Shown piece by piece: positions 8,285 to 14,924 of a DNA stretch of 20,026 bases (positions are counted from its first letter, which is position 1; every line of letters begins with the position of its first letter). This DNA is from JAZLIT01 sp045617525. Its GTDB lineage: Bacteria > Bacillota > Bacilli > Bacillales_A > Planococcaceae. Position numbers and translations under genes: made by a program. The stretch is from contig JAZLIT010000087.1 in assembly GCA_045617525.1 (NCBI GenBank), positions 1-20,026 of the forward strand. The letters run 5' to 3'. The notes under the pieces were generated by a model. That model was not told where the DNA came from and did not search any database. It worked only from the letters and a program-made list of their open reading frames with translations.

Positions 8285-9385
8285 ATGGAAAAGAAAATTA
8301 CCGTATTACCGGGTGATGGAATTGGACCAGAAGTTGTTGCAGCAGCAGTTAAAGTGTTACAAGCCGTTGCGAAGCGTTACAATCATACATTCCATTTAAA
8401 CTACGGTGTAATTGGGGGAGCTGCGATTGATCAACTTAATAATCCGCTACCAGATGAAACAATCGCCATGTGTGAGCAAAGTGATGCCATACTTTTAGGA
8501 GCAGTAGGTGGTCCGAAATGGGATAACAATACCCCCGAGTTGCGTCCGGAAAAAGGCTTATTAAAAATTCGAAAGCACTTTGATTTATTTGCGAACCTCC
8601 GACCGGTAAAAGCATTTCCAAGCTTGCTCGCATCTTCACCTCTAAAAAAGGAAGTTGCAGAAAATGTAGATTTAATGATCGTCCGTGAGCTAACTGGTGG
8701 TATTTACTTCGGTGAACCACGAAAGCAGTCGGCAACTGCCGCAGTTGATACATGCGTTTATACACGCGGTGAAATCGAGCGCATCGTTGAAAATGCCTTC
8801 GTGCTAGCGCGTTTACGTCGTGGCAAGCTATGTTCTGTTGATAAAGCGAACGTCCTTGCAACAAGTCGTTTATGGCGCGAGGTTGTGGAGGATATGAAAA
8901 AACGCTATCCAGATGTTACGGTTGAGCATAACTTAGTCGATTCAGTGGCGATGAAGCTAATCACAAATCCATCAGATTACGATGTAGTTGTAACAGAAAA
9001 TATGTTCGGCGATATTTTAAGCGACGAAGCCTCTGTAATTACAGGTTCCCTTGGCGTATTACCTTCTGCGTCAATTCGCGGAGATAACTTCGGACTTTAC
9101 GAGCCGGTACATGGCTCAGCGCCAGAAATCGCGGGTCGTGGCATTGCGAATCCAGCTGCAACAATTCTTTCAGTAGCGATGATGCTACAGTATTCATTTG
9201 GTTTGTTAGAAGAGGCGGCAGAAATCGAGCGTGCAGTAGATGCCGTATTCGAGGATGGTTTCTTTACAGCAGATTTAGCGCGTGAAGGAAGCCACACAAT
9301 TTCTACAACAGAATGGACAAATAAAGTAATTAATGAAATCGATACAAGCTTTGTGTCTGAAAGTATTATGACGACGTATATCTAG
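8285..9385 (+). CDS. leuB: 3-Isopropylmalate dehydrogenase
   Basis: The enzyme oxidises and decarboxylates 3-isopropylmalate with NAD+ to 2-oxoisocaproate, the substrate of IlvE for leucine. The ATG at 8285 gives 366 residues and the usual start MEKKITVLPGDGIGPEV. Y141 (GGIYFGEPR), K187 (SVDKANVL), D219, D243 and D247 (GDILSDEASV) form the substrate and metal site, and the cofactor loop HGSAPEIAGRGIANP is present. The only nearby ribosome binding site, AGGAAGG at 8266-8272, is about 12 bases from this ATG and directly abuts another in-frame ATG at 8273. Start efficiency may therefore be modest. The frame is open back to 8237, but that part looks non-coding. Confidence 0.95.
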   Translation: MEKKITVLPGDGIGPEVVAAAVKVLQAVAKRYNHTFHLNYGVIGGAAIDQLNNPLPDETIAMCEQSDAILLGAVGGPKWDNNTPELRPEKGLLKIRKHFDLFANLRPVKAFPSLLASSPLKKEVAENVDLMIVRELTGGIYFGEPRKQSATAAVDTCVYTRGEIERIVENAFVLARLRRGKLCSVDKANVLATSRLWREVVEDMKKRYPDVTVEHNLVDSVAMKLITNPSDYDVVVTENMFGDILSDEASVITGSLGVLPSASIRGDNFGLYEPVHGSAPEIAGRGIANPAATILSVAMMLQYSFGLLEEAAEIERAVDAVFEDGFFTADLAREGSHTISTTEWTNKVINEIDTSFVSESIMTTYI

Positions 9386-9396
9386 GGGGAGCACAA

Positions 9397-10803
9397 ATGG
9401 GCAAAAATATTATTGAAAAAGTATGGGAATCGCACGTCGTTAATCGCGAGGATGGGAAGCCAGACTTACTTTATATTGATTTACATTTAATTCATGAAGT
9501 AACAAGTCCCCAAGCATTCGAGGGCCTTCGTTTAGCGGGACGTAAAATGCGTCGTACAGACCTTTCATTTGCAACAATGGACCATAACGTACCGACGAAA
9601 AACCTACCGACGATCAATGATCCAATCGCAAAAAAGCAAATTGTTACGCTTGCAAATAATGCAGTGGAATTCGGCGTTGAGCTTGCAGATATCGGTCATC
9701 CTGATCAAGGGATTGTACACGTAATCGGACCAGAGCTTGGCTTAACACAGCCAGGTAAAACGATTGTATGTGGAGACTCGCATACATCAACTCACGGCGC
9801 ATTTGGTGCACTTGCATTTGGTATTGGGACATCAGAGGTTGAGCACGTAATGAGTACGCAAACACTTTGGCAAACAAAACCACCAACAATGGAGATTCGC
9901 GTAAATGGCGAGCTAGGTGTTGGTGTTGCAGCAAAAGACATCATTTTAGCAATTATCGCTAAATGGGGCATTGCACTTGGTACTGGTCATATCGTGGAAT
10001 TTACGGGTGACGCAATTCGCGCGCTTTCAATGGAAGAACGTATGACAATTTGCAATATGTCAGTTGAAGCAGGGGCAAAAGCAGGGCTAATTTCACCAGA
10101 TGAGAAAACGGTGGAATTCCTTCGCGGCCGCCGCCATGCTCCAAAAGCGCAATTCGATGAGGCAGCAGCATACTGGCTGAGTCTTGCTTCAGACCCAGAT
10201 TGCACATACAATGTGGTCCTTGAAATTCATGCCGACGAAATCGAGCCAATCGTTACATGGGGCACAAATCCCGCAATGGGTATTGGCGTTTCAAAAGCCG
10301 TGCCAACAAAGTCCGATTTCGATAATGAATCAGATCGTGCAGCACTTGAAAAAGCACTTACTTACATGGACCTACAAGAAGGCCAAAAAATTACCGACAT
10401 CGCAATCCAACATGTATTTATCGGTTCATGCACGAACTCACGCATTAATGACCTTCGCACCGCAGCTAGTATTGTAAATGGTCAAAAAATTGCATCCGGC
10501 GTGAAGGGCATTGTAGTACCAGGCTCTTGGTCGACGAAAAAACAAGCTGAAGAAGAAGGCTTACATGAAATTTTCTTAGCAGCAGGCTTTGAGTGGCGCG
10601 AATCAGGATGCTCGGCATGTTTAGGCATGAACGAGGACGTAATCCCTTACGGCGAGCGCTGTGCATCAACATCTAACCGTAACTTTGAAGGACGTCAAGG
10701 CGCCGGTGCACGCACGCACTTAGTGTCACCTGCAATGGCAGCTGCTGCAGCAATCCACGGCCGCTTCGTTGACGTACGCGAAATCGTCAAACAACCAGTA
10801 TAG
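9397..10803 (+). CDS. leuC: 3-Isopropylmalate dehydratase large subunit
   Basis: With LeuD it forms isopropylmalate isomerase, an aconitase-family enzyme that converts 2- to 3-isopropylmalate through a [4Fe-4S] cluster. The 468 residues match the family length. The cluster cysteines are C345 (IGSCTNSR), C405 and C408 (SGCSACLGMN). The substrate-side segments DSHTSTHGAFGALAFGIG and PGSWSTKKQAE are also present. The start has GGGGGAG close upstream and follows leuB by 11 bases. The stop is 11 bases before leuD. Confidence 0.97.
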   Translation: MGKNIIEKVWESHVVNREDGKPDLLYIDLHLIHEVTSPQAFEGLRLAGRKMRRTDLSFATMDHNVPTKNLPTINDPIAKKQIVTLANNAVEFGVELADIGHPDQGIVHVIGPELGLTQPGKTIVCGDSHTSTHGAFGALAFGIGTSEVEHVMSTQTLWQTKPPTMEIRVNGELGVGVAAKDIILAIIAKWGIALGTGHIVEFTGDAIRALSMEERMTICNMSVEAGAKAGLISPDEKTVEFLRGRRHAPKAQFDEAAAYWLSLASDPDCTYNVVLEIHADEIEPIVTWGTNPAMGIGVSKAVPTKSDFDNESDRAALEKALTYMDLQEGQKITDIAIQHVFIGSCTNSRINDLRTAASIVNGQKIASGVKGIVVPGSWSTKKQAEEEGLHEIFLAAGFEWRESGCSACLGMNEDVIPYGERCASTSNRNFEGRQGAGARTHLVSPAMAAAAAIHGRFVDVREIVKQPV

Positions 10804-10814
10804 GAGGAAGTTGA

Positions 10815-11408
10815 ATGAAACCGATCAACATCGTAAATAGCGTTTACGCACCACTTGACCGTAAAAACGTCGATACAGACCAAATCATTTCAAAGGAATT
10901 TCTAAAACGCATCGAGCGCACAGGCTTCGGACAATATTTATTCCATCACTGGCGTTTTGATAACGAAGGCAACCTGAATGAGGACTTCGTGTTAAACAAA
11001 CCTGCCTATGTTGGCGCAGAAATTTTAATCGCTGAGGATAATTTTGGCTGTGGTTCATCGCGTGAGCATGCACCTTGGGCAATCCTAGACTATGGTTTCC
11101 GCGTAGTGATCGCACCGAGCTTTGCAGATATCTTCCATAATAACTGTTTCAAAAACGGGATTTTACCGATTCGCCTAACAGCGGCTGAATGCGACGAGCT
11201 ATTAAAACGAGGCATTGAAGCAGCGCAGGAAATCCAAGTTAATTTAGAAGAGCAAACCGTAACAACTGGCTACGGAGCAACATATACATTTGAAATCGAT
11301 CAATATTATAAAAAGATGCTACTTAATGGCTGGGACGAAATTTCGCTAACAATTCAGTACGAGGATCAAATCAAAGCCTATGAAGAAAAACGCATCGTCT
11401 TTAATTAA
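10815..11408 (+). CDS. leuD: 3-Isopropylmalate dehydratase small subunit
   Basis: This is the swivel-domain partner of LeuC that completes the isopropylmalate isomerase. The 197-residue protein has the family segments NVDTDQIISKEFLK (18-31) and AEDNFGCGSSREHAPWAI (73-90), whose SSR loop binds substrate. The C-terminus is typical of the Bacillales form. A strong AGGAGG precedes the start. It is the last gene of the operon and is followed by a rho-independent terminator. ilvA does not follow. Confidence 0.96.
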   Translation: MKPINIVNSVYAPLDRKNVDTDQIISKEFLKRIERTGFGQYLFHHWRFDNEGNLNEDFVLNKPAYVGAEILIAEDNFGCGSSREHAPWAILDYGFRVVIAPSFADIFHNNCFKNGILPIRLTAAECDELLKRGIEAAQEIQVNLEEQTVTTGYGATYTFEIDQYYKKMLLNGWDEISLTIQYEDQIKAYEEKRIVFN

Positions 11409-11417
11409 TTAAATGCG

Positions 11418-11450
11418 GCGGTCTGATAAGAAATTGTCGGACCGCTTTGT
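11418..11450 (+). terminator. Terminator of the ilv-leu operon
   Basis: GCGGTCTGA (11418-11426) pairs over nine positions (one G-T pair) with TCGGACCGC (11437-11445), with a ten-base loop. CTTTGT follows. The T-run is short, so some read-through towards the repeat array is possible. Confidence 0.75.
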
Positions 11451-11525
11451 CGTGATTAGGCAGTACAAGATTGTTGCGAGACAGAAGATGATATTGAACG
11501 TGACTTAGTCTTTAAGTATTTAGCT

Positions 11526-11867
11526 GAACGCACAAACAGGTGTCGCGAACGCACAAAAAAGAATGCGAACGCACAAACAGGTGCCGCGAACGCACAAAAA
11601 AGAAGCTGAACGCACAAACAGGTGTCGCGAACGCACAAAAAAGAATGTGAACGCACAAACAGGTGCCGCGAACGCACAAAAAAAGATGTGAACGCACAAA
11701 AAAGAATGTGAACGCACAAACAGGTGCCGCGAACGCACAAAAAAGAAGCTGAACGCACAAACAGGTGCCACGAACGCACAAAAAAGAAGCTGAACGCACA
11801 AACAGGTGCCGCGTACGCACAAAAAAGAAGCTGAACGCACAAACAAGTGCCGCGAACGCACAAACAG
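11526..11867. repeat. Alternating tandem array, 17 units around the core GAACGCAC
   Basis: Two unit types alternate. Type A (21 bp) is GAACGCAC then AAACAGGTGCCGC. Type B (20 bp) is GAACGCAC then AAAAAAGAAGCT. Unit starts are 11526, 11547, 11567, 11588, 11608, 11629, 11649, 11670, 11690, 11710, 11731, 11751, 11772, 11792, 11813, 11833 and 11854. The order is ABABABABBABABABA plus a final A-like partial unit. The BB step at 11670/11690 suggests loss of one A unit. The core is intact in 16 of 17 units; the one at 11813 reads GTACGCAC. Variation is mostly in the unit ends (GAAGCT, GAATGT, GAATGC; TGCCGC, TGTCGC, TGCCAC). Three minus-strand frames stay open across the array, but they encode low-complexity Cys/Phe/Val text and lack start sites, so I do not treat it as coding. 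Function unknown. Confidence 0.93.
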
Positions 11868-11950
11868 CCAGACATCGTTTAAGTAATTCTAAAAAAAGCA
11901 ACTAATTCTAAAAGAAATTTCATAATAACCTATAAAAATGTGGCGAAAAA

Positions 11951-11970
11951 TCGAAAAATCGATTTTTCGA
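11951..11970. repeat. Perfect 20-bp palindrome
   Basis: The half-site TCGAAAAATC is followed directly by its exact inverse complement. It is preceded by another direct copy of CGAAAAAT (11944-11951), so three half-sites lie in a row. There is no loop and no T-run placed as in a terminator. The symmetry would suit a dimeric DNA-binding protein, but no regulator can be named from the sequence. Confidence 0.7.
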
Positions 11971-12087
11971 GCAAAAATCCTTGTGCAACAAGCGCATTTA
12001 TCGATAAAAAAGAAGGTCGCGAAAAACATAAATTTCAATTGCCAAATATGGGGCTAATAAAAGCTTGATATAGCAGCTTTAAAGCAA

Positions 12088-12126
12088 TTAAAGCGTTTTC
12101 ATAAATAAGCAATAAAAGCGTTTTCA
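12088..12126. promoter_or_regulatory. Two candidate cre boxes upstream of mqo
   Basis: TTAAAGCGTTTTCA (12088-12101) and TAAAAGCGTTTTCA (12113-12126) each match TGWAANCGNTNWCA at 13 of 14 positions, failing only at the second base. Their centres are 25 bp apart. Carbon catabolite control of a respiratory malate oxidase by CcpA would make sense. Whether the boxes repress or activate cannot be told, because the promoter is not certain. Confidence 0.5.
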
Positions 12127-12282
12127 ATCCGCATGGAGATAGATATTTTAAAATAATTGTGATAAACTTACATATGATAAATATTTAATAAAAGATTTGG
12201 TATTTGACGAAAATGTGTCGAATACTGCGGAAACCGCTATATATTAATAAGCAAGTATCAAATCATAATAAGGATGGTAATA

Positions 12283-13764
12283 ATGAGTAGCAATCATATC
12301 GAAACAGACGTACTTTTAGTTGGCGCGGGTATTATGAGCGCAACACTAGGGACACTTCTTAAAGAGTTAGATCCTAGTCTTGAAATTAAAGTGTTTGAAA
12401 AGCTTGCATCTGCAGGGGAAGAAAGCTCGAATGAATTAAATAATGCGGGTACAGGACATGCCGCATTATGCGAACTTAACTATACATCTGAAAAAGATGG
12501 AAAAGTAGTTATTTCTAAAGCAATTGATGTAAATGAACAATTCCAAGTTTCATTACAATTTTGGTCTCACTTAGTAGAAAAAAATCTAATTGGTAAGCCA
12601 GAAGACTTCATTATGCCACTACCACACATGAGTATGGTTCAAGGCGAAGACAACGTAGCATTTTTAAAACGTCGCTTCGAGGCAATGTCTAATAATATCC
12701 TATTTAGCGATATGGAATTTTCAGATGACGCAGAAACATTAAAAGAATGGTTCCCATTAATGATGGAAGACCGTAAACCAACAGATAAAATTGCCGCTAC
12801 GAAAATCGAAAACGGGACTGACGTTAACTTTGGTTCATTAACACGTAAGTTAATGGCGCACTTAGAAACGCAAAACGTTGAGACTTTTTACAAGCACAGC
12901 GTAACAGGCATTAAACGCCTTATCGACGGTACTTGGGAAGTTAAAGTTAAAGATATCGAAGGCAATACAACAAAATTATATAAAACAAAGTTCCTTTTCC
13001 TAGGAGCAGGTGGCGGAAGCTTACAATTACTGCAAAAAACAGGTATTCCTGAAAGCAAGCACGTAGGTGGATTCCCAATCAGTGGTTTATTCATGGTTTG
13101 TAATAACCCTGAAGTTGTCGCAAAACATAACGCAAAAGTATATGGTAAAGCAGCGGTTGGCGCACCACCAATGTCAGTACCTCACTTAGATACACGTTAT
13201 ATCGACAACCAAAAATCATTATTATTCGGACCATTTGCAGGCTTCACACCGAAGTTCCTTAAAGAAGGTTCAAACTTAGATTTATTCGCATCAATTAAGC
13301 CTGATAACTTAGTAACATTATTAGCTTGTGGTGTTAAGAATATGTCGTTAACAACGTACCTAGTGCAACAACTTCTTTTATCAAAAGAGAAGCGTATGGA
13401 AGAGTTACGTGAGTTTATCCCGAACGCGAAGAGTGAAGATTGGTCGATGATAACAGCTGGTCAACGTGTTCAGGTAATTAAGGATACAGAAGTAGGCGGA
13501 AAAGGTACACTACAATTCGGTACGGAAGTCATTACTTCTGCTGACGGATCTGTAGCAGCACTTTTAGGCGCATCTCCAGGTGCATCTACTGCTGTTCCTG
13601 TAATGATCAAAGTATTAGGTCAAAGCTTCCCAGAGCGTATGGCTGAATGGGAGCCGAAACTGAAAGAAATGATCCCAACATATGGTCAAAAATTAAAAGA
13701 CAACCCTGAGTTATTAGCTGAAATGAAAGCTGAAACAGGACGCGTTCTAAAATTAAATAGCTAA
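12283..13764 (+). CDS. mqo: Malate:quinone oxidoreductase
   Basis: This FAD-dependent peripheral membrane enzyme oxidises malate to oxaloacetate and passes electrons to the quinone pool, so it joins the TCA cycle to respiration. The 493-residue protein has the dinucleotide motif G14-x-G16-x-x-S19 with E39 at the end of the second strand, and the family segments NELNNAGTGHAALCELNYT and FGPFAGFTPKFLKEG. The ATG at 12283 is preferred over one at 12274 because the AAGGATGG site (12270-12277) overlaps the earlier ATG. It is a single-gene unit with a strong terminator. Bacillus subtilis uses an NAD-linked malate dehydrogenase instead; Mqo is frequent in Planococcaceae, staphylococci and the B. cereus group. 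Confidence 0.95.
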   Translation: MSSNHIETDVLLVGAGIMSATLGTLLKELDPSLEIKVFEKLASAGEESSNELNNAGTGHAALCELNYTSEKDGKVVISKAIDVNEQFQVSLQFWSHLVEKNLIGKPEDFIMPLPHMSMVQGEDNVAFLKRRFEAMSNNILFSDMEFSDDAETLKEWFPLMMEDRKPTDKIAATKIENGTDVNFGSLTRKLMAHLETQNVETFYKHSVTGIKRLIDGTWEVKVKDIEGNTTKLYKTKFLFLGAGGGSLQLLQKTGIPESKHVGGFPISGLFMVCNNPEVVAKHNAKVYGKAAVGAPPMSVPHLDTRYIDNQKSLLFGPFAGFTPKFLKEGSNLDLFASIKPDNLVTLLACGVKNMSLTTYLVQQLLLSKEKRMEELREFIPNAKSEDWSMITAGQRVQVIKDTEVGGKGTLQFGTEVITSADGSVAALLGASPGASTAVPVMIKVLGQSFPERMAEWEPKLKEMIPTYGQKLKDNPELLAEMKAETGRVLKLNS

Positions 13765-13771
13765 TCAAACG

Positions 13772-13815
13772 AAACGCCCCGAGGTTCATGTAGATGAAAC
13801 TCGGGGCGTTTTTTA
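13772..13815 (+). terminator. Terminator of mqo
   Basis: AAACGCCCCGAG (13772-13783) pairs perfectly with CTCGGGGCGTTT (13800-13811), and TTTT follows. The inner bases can pair further with one bulge. This is a strong rho-independent terminator. Confidence 0.95.
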
Positions 13816-13870
13816 GTTAGTTGATTTCACAGCAGCAAATTGATCGAGCTTAGTACCACTATGGCAAAAA

Positions 13871-13912
13871 AAGGAAAAAATTGGCCCGAAGCATTTCACC
13901 TGCTTCGGGCCA
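13871..13912 (-). terminator. Terminator of the minus-strand small gene
   Basis: TGGCCCGAAGCA (13882-13893) and TGCTTCGGGCCA (13901-13912) form a perfect 12-bp stem with a seven-base loop. On the minus strand it follows the stop at 13919 by a few bases and is followed by a run of six T and then another T-rich run. It serves the minus strand; on the plus strand no T-run follows. Confidence 0.92.
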
Positions 13913-13918
13913 TTATGA

Positions 13919-14221
13919 TTAGCGATTTAGTTCACCATTAACAAGGTCATATAAGCTTTCAAATAAATTGTCCCAAGCTTCCACATCCTTGCTTTCTGGT
14001 GGCATCATTCCTTGCTTTGCATAATCGATCACAAAGGCTAATGCAATCTCATGCTTGCTAACACTTAAGGGAATTAATGGTCGCTCCTCACAAAACTCAT
14101 ATTGCGCATCATCATAGTCTTCTTCAAGCCATTCATTGCAGAGGACACAGCAAATTGTATCGACTGTATCAATATGAAGGGGCAGTTGATGGTTATTATC
14201 ATAACGACATAATGGGTGCAT
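13919..14221 (-). CDS. Small cysteine-containing protein of unknown function
   Basis: I do not recognise this 100-residue protein. It has no signal peptide or membrane segment and is acidic. The N-terminal half carries C5, the cluster C24-C25-x-x-C28 and C44, which could bind a metal or form disulfides. The C-terminal half (about 52-98) looks helical. It is supported as a gene by GGAGGAAAG at the right distance from the ATG, a promoter (14260-14289) and a dedicated terminator. It is probably transcribed alone, since the acetyltransferase upstream has its own promoter, although no terminator separates the two. Confidence 0.8.
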   Translation of the reverse strand: MHPLCRYDNNHQLPLHIDTVDTICCVLCNEWLEEDYDDAQYEFCEERPLIPLSVSKHEIALAFVIDYAKQGMMPPESKDVEAWDNLFESLYDLVNGELNR

Positions 14222-14259
14222 AAACTTTCCTCCATTCAGAAAATTTTTGTGCGAATTTT

Positions 14260-14289
14260 AGTATATCCTTATAAAATAACGCAATGCAA
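14260..14289 (-). promoter_or_regulatory. Sigma-A promoter of the small cysteine-containing gene
   Basis: Read on the minus strand, TTGCAT (14284-14289) and TATACT (14260-14265) are 18 bp apart. An overlapping alternative, TTGCGT with TAAAAT, uses the same spacing a few bases downstream. The start codon lies about 40 bases after the -10. Confidence 0.6.
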
Positions 14290-14339
14290 GTAATAGAGAA
14301 GTGAGATAACGAAAATCATAATTCCTATAAAAAGGGGGG

Positions 14340-14798
14340 TTATTCATGTTTATTTAAATCTAATTCCATATAAGCATCGACAAATTGAAAGCCGTATTTT
14401 TCATAAACCGATTTGCCCATTTCTGAGCCATATAAAAAGAGTTTCGTCACATGACGCATACGTGCTTCCTCAACAAGTAGGTCGAGGATTTTCCTAGCAA
14501 TACCTTGACCGCGGTGTGATGGGGCTGTGTACATATTGGCGATATAGCCACGTATGCCCGAGGGATTGTAGTAGCTTGGCGGAAATGCGTGAAAGAGAAT
14601 CGCACCAGATGCAATGGCTGTATTTTTATCCAATGCAAGCCATTGCACAAGCTGATTATTGTCCAAATTTTGCGTGAAAAATTGTGTCAATTGCTCAGTA
14701 ATATCTGTATTTGGCGTTAAGCCTTCATCAATGAGTTGTGTTCTACGTAGTCCGACAAGTGTTTCGATATCATCTATTGTAGCGATGCGGTATTGCAC
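14340..14798 (-). CDS. GNAT-family N-acetyltransferase
   Basis: A cytosolic acetyl-CoA-dependent acetyltransferase of unknown substrate. With a GTG start at 14798 the protein has 152 residues. The GNAT fold is clear: IANMYTAPSHRGQGIARKIL (86-105) holds the acetyl-CoA loop RGQGIA at 96-101, and SVYEKYGFQFVDAYMEL covers the C-terminal strand region. The GTG is chosen over an ATG at 14861 because AAGGAGG lies at the proper distance before it (complement of 14807-14813), and because the -35 of a good promoter overlaps the ATG. No partner gene indicates a substrate. Confidence 0.88.
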   Translation of the reverse strand: MQYRIATIDDIETLVGLRRTQLIDEGLTPNTDITEQLTQFFTQNLDNNQLVQWLALDKNTAIASGAILFHAFPPSYYNPSGIRGYIANMYTAPSHRGQGIARKILDLLVEEARMRHVTKLFLYGSEMGKSVYEKYGFQFVDAYMELDLNKHE

Positions 14799-14832
14799 GT
14801 GGAACGCCTCCTTATGTAAGTAGAATACAACT

Positions 14833-14861
14833 ATTATGTGGGAAAAACTGTAACATTTCAA
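14833..14861 (-). promoter_or_regulatory. Sigma-A promoter of the acetyltransferase gene
   Basis: On the minus strand TTGAAA (complement of 14856-14861) and CATAAT (complement of 14833-14838) are 17 bp apart. Transcription should begin near 14826, about 28 bases before the GTG start. This decides against the longer reading frame. Confidence 0.7.
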
Positions 14862-14878
14862 GTGACAGAGGCAAAAGT

Positions 14879-14911
14879 AAAACCGTAGCCATTGGGGGGA
14901 GCTACGGTTTT
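14879..14911 (-). terminator. Terminator of the catalase gene
   Basis: AAAACCGTAGC (14879-14889) and GCTACGGTTTT (14901-14911) form a perfect 11-bp stem with an 11-base loop rich in G on the plus strand. It lies 13 bases beyond the catalase stop in the direction of transcription. The T-run is mostly contained in the stem. Confidence 0.85.
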
Positions 14912-14924
14912 ACTTGGGGTTAGG

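Larger units (their letters stand above)
11868..12282. other. Non-coding region between the repeat array and mqo
   Basis: No supported gene was found. The region is very AT-rich and holds several symmetric elements: AATTCTAAAA twice (near 11885 and 11906), the 20-bp palindrome at 11951-11970, a 12-bp palindrome TTTATCGATAAA at 11997-12008, two cre-like boxes at 12088-12126, and a small GCGG-AAA-CCGC hairpin at 12227-12237. The mqo promoter is not clear. The best pair is TTGTGA (12157-12162) with AATATT (12180-12185) at 17 bp, four of six matches each. A TTGACG at 12204-12209 has no good -10 partner. Confidence 0.55.

Noticed and set aside
11526..11867. CRISPR array
   Set aside because: There are no unique spacers: the shared core of about 11 bases is followed by only two recurring half-sequences, and no cas genes are nearby.
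11456..11901. Minus-strand proteins of about 113-139 residues across the repeat array
   Set aside because: All three frames stay open only because the repeat lacks stop triplets on that strand. The text is low-complexity, there is no ribosome binding site, and the frames drift between repeats because 41 is not a multiple of three.
14799..14861. Longer acetyltransferase from an ATG at 14861
   Set aside because: The -35 and -10 of a good promoter lie inside it, and AAGGAGG points to the GTG at 14798.
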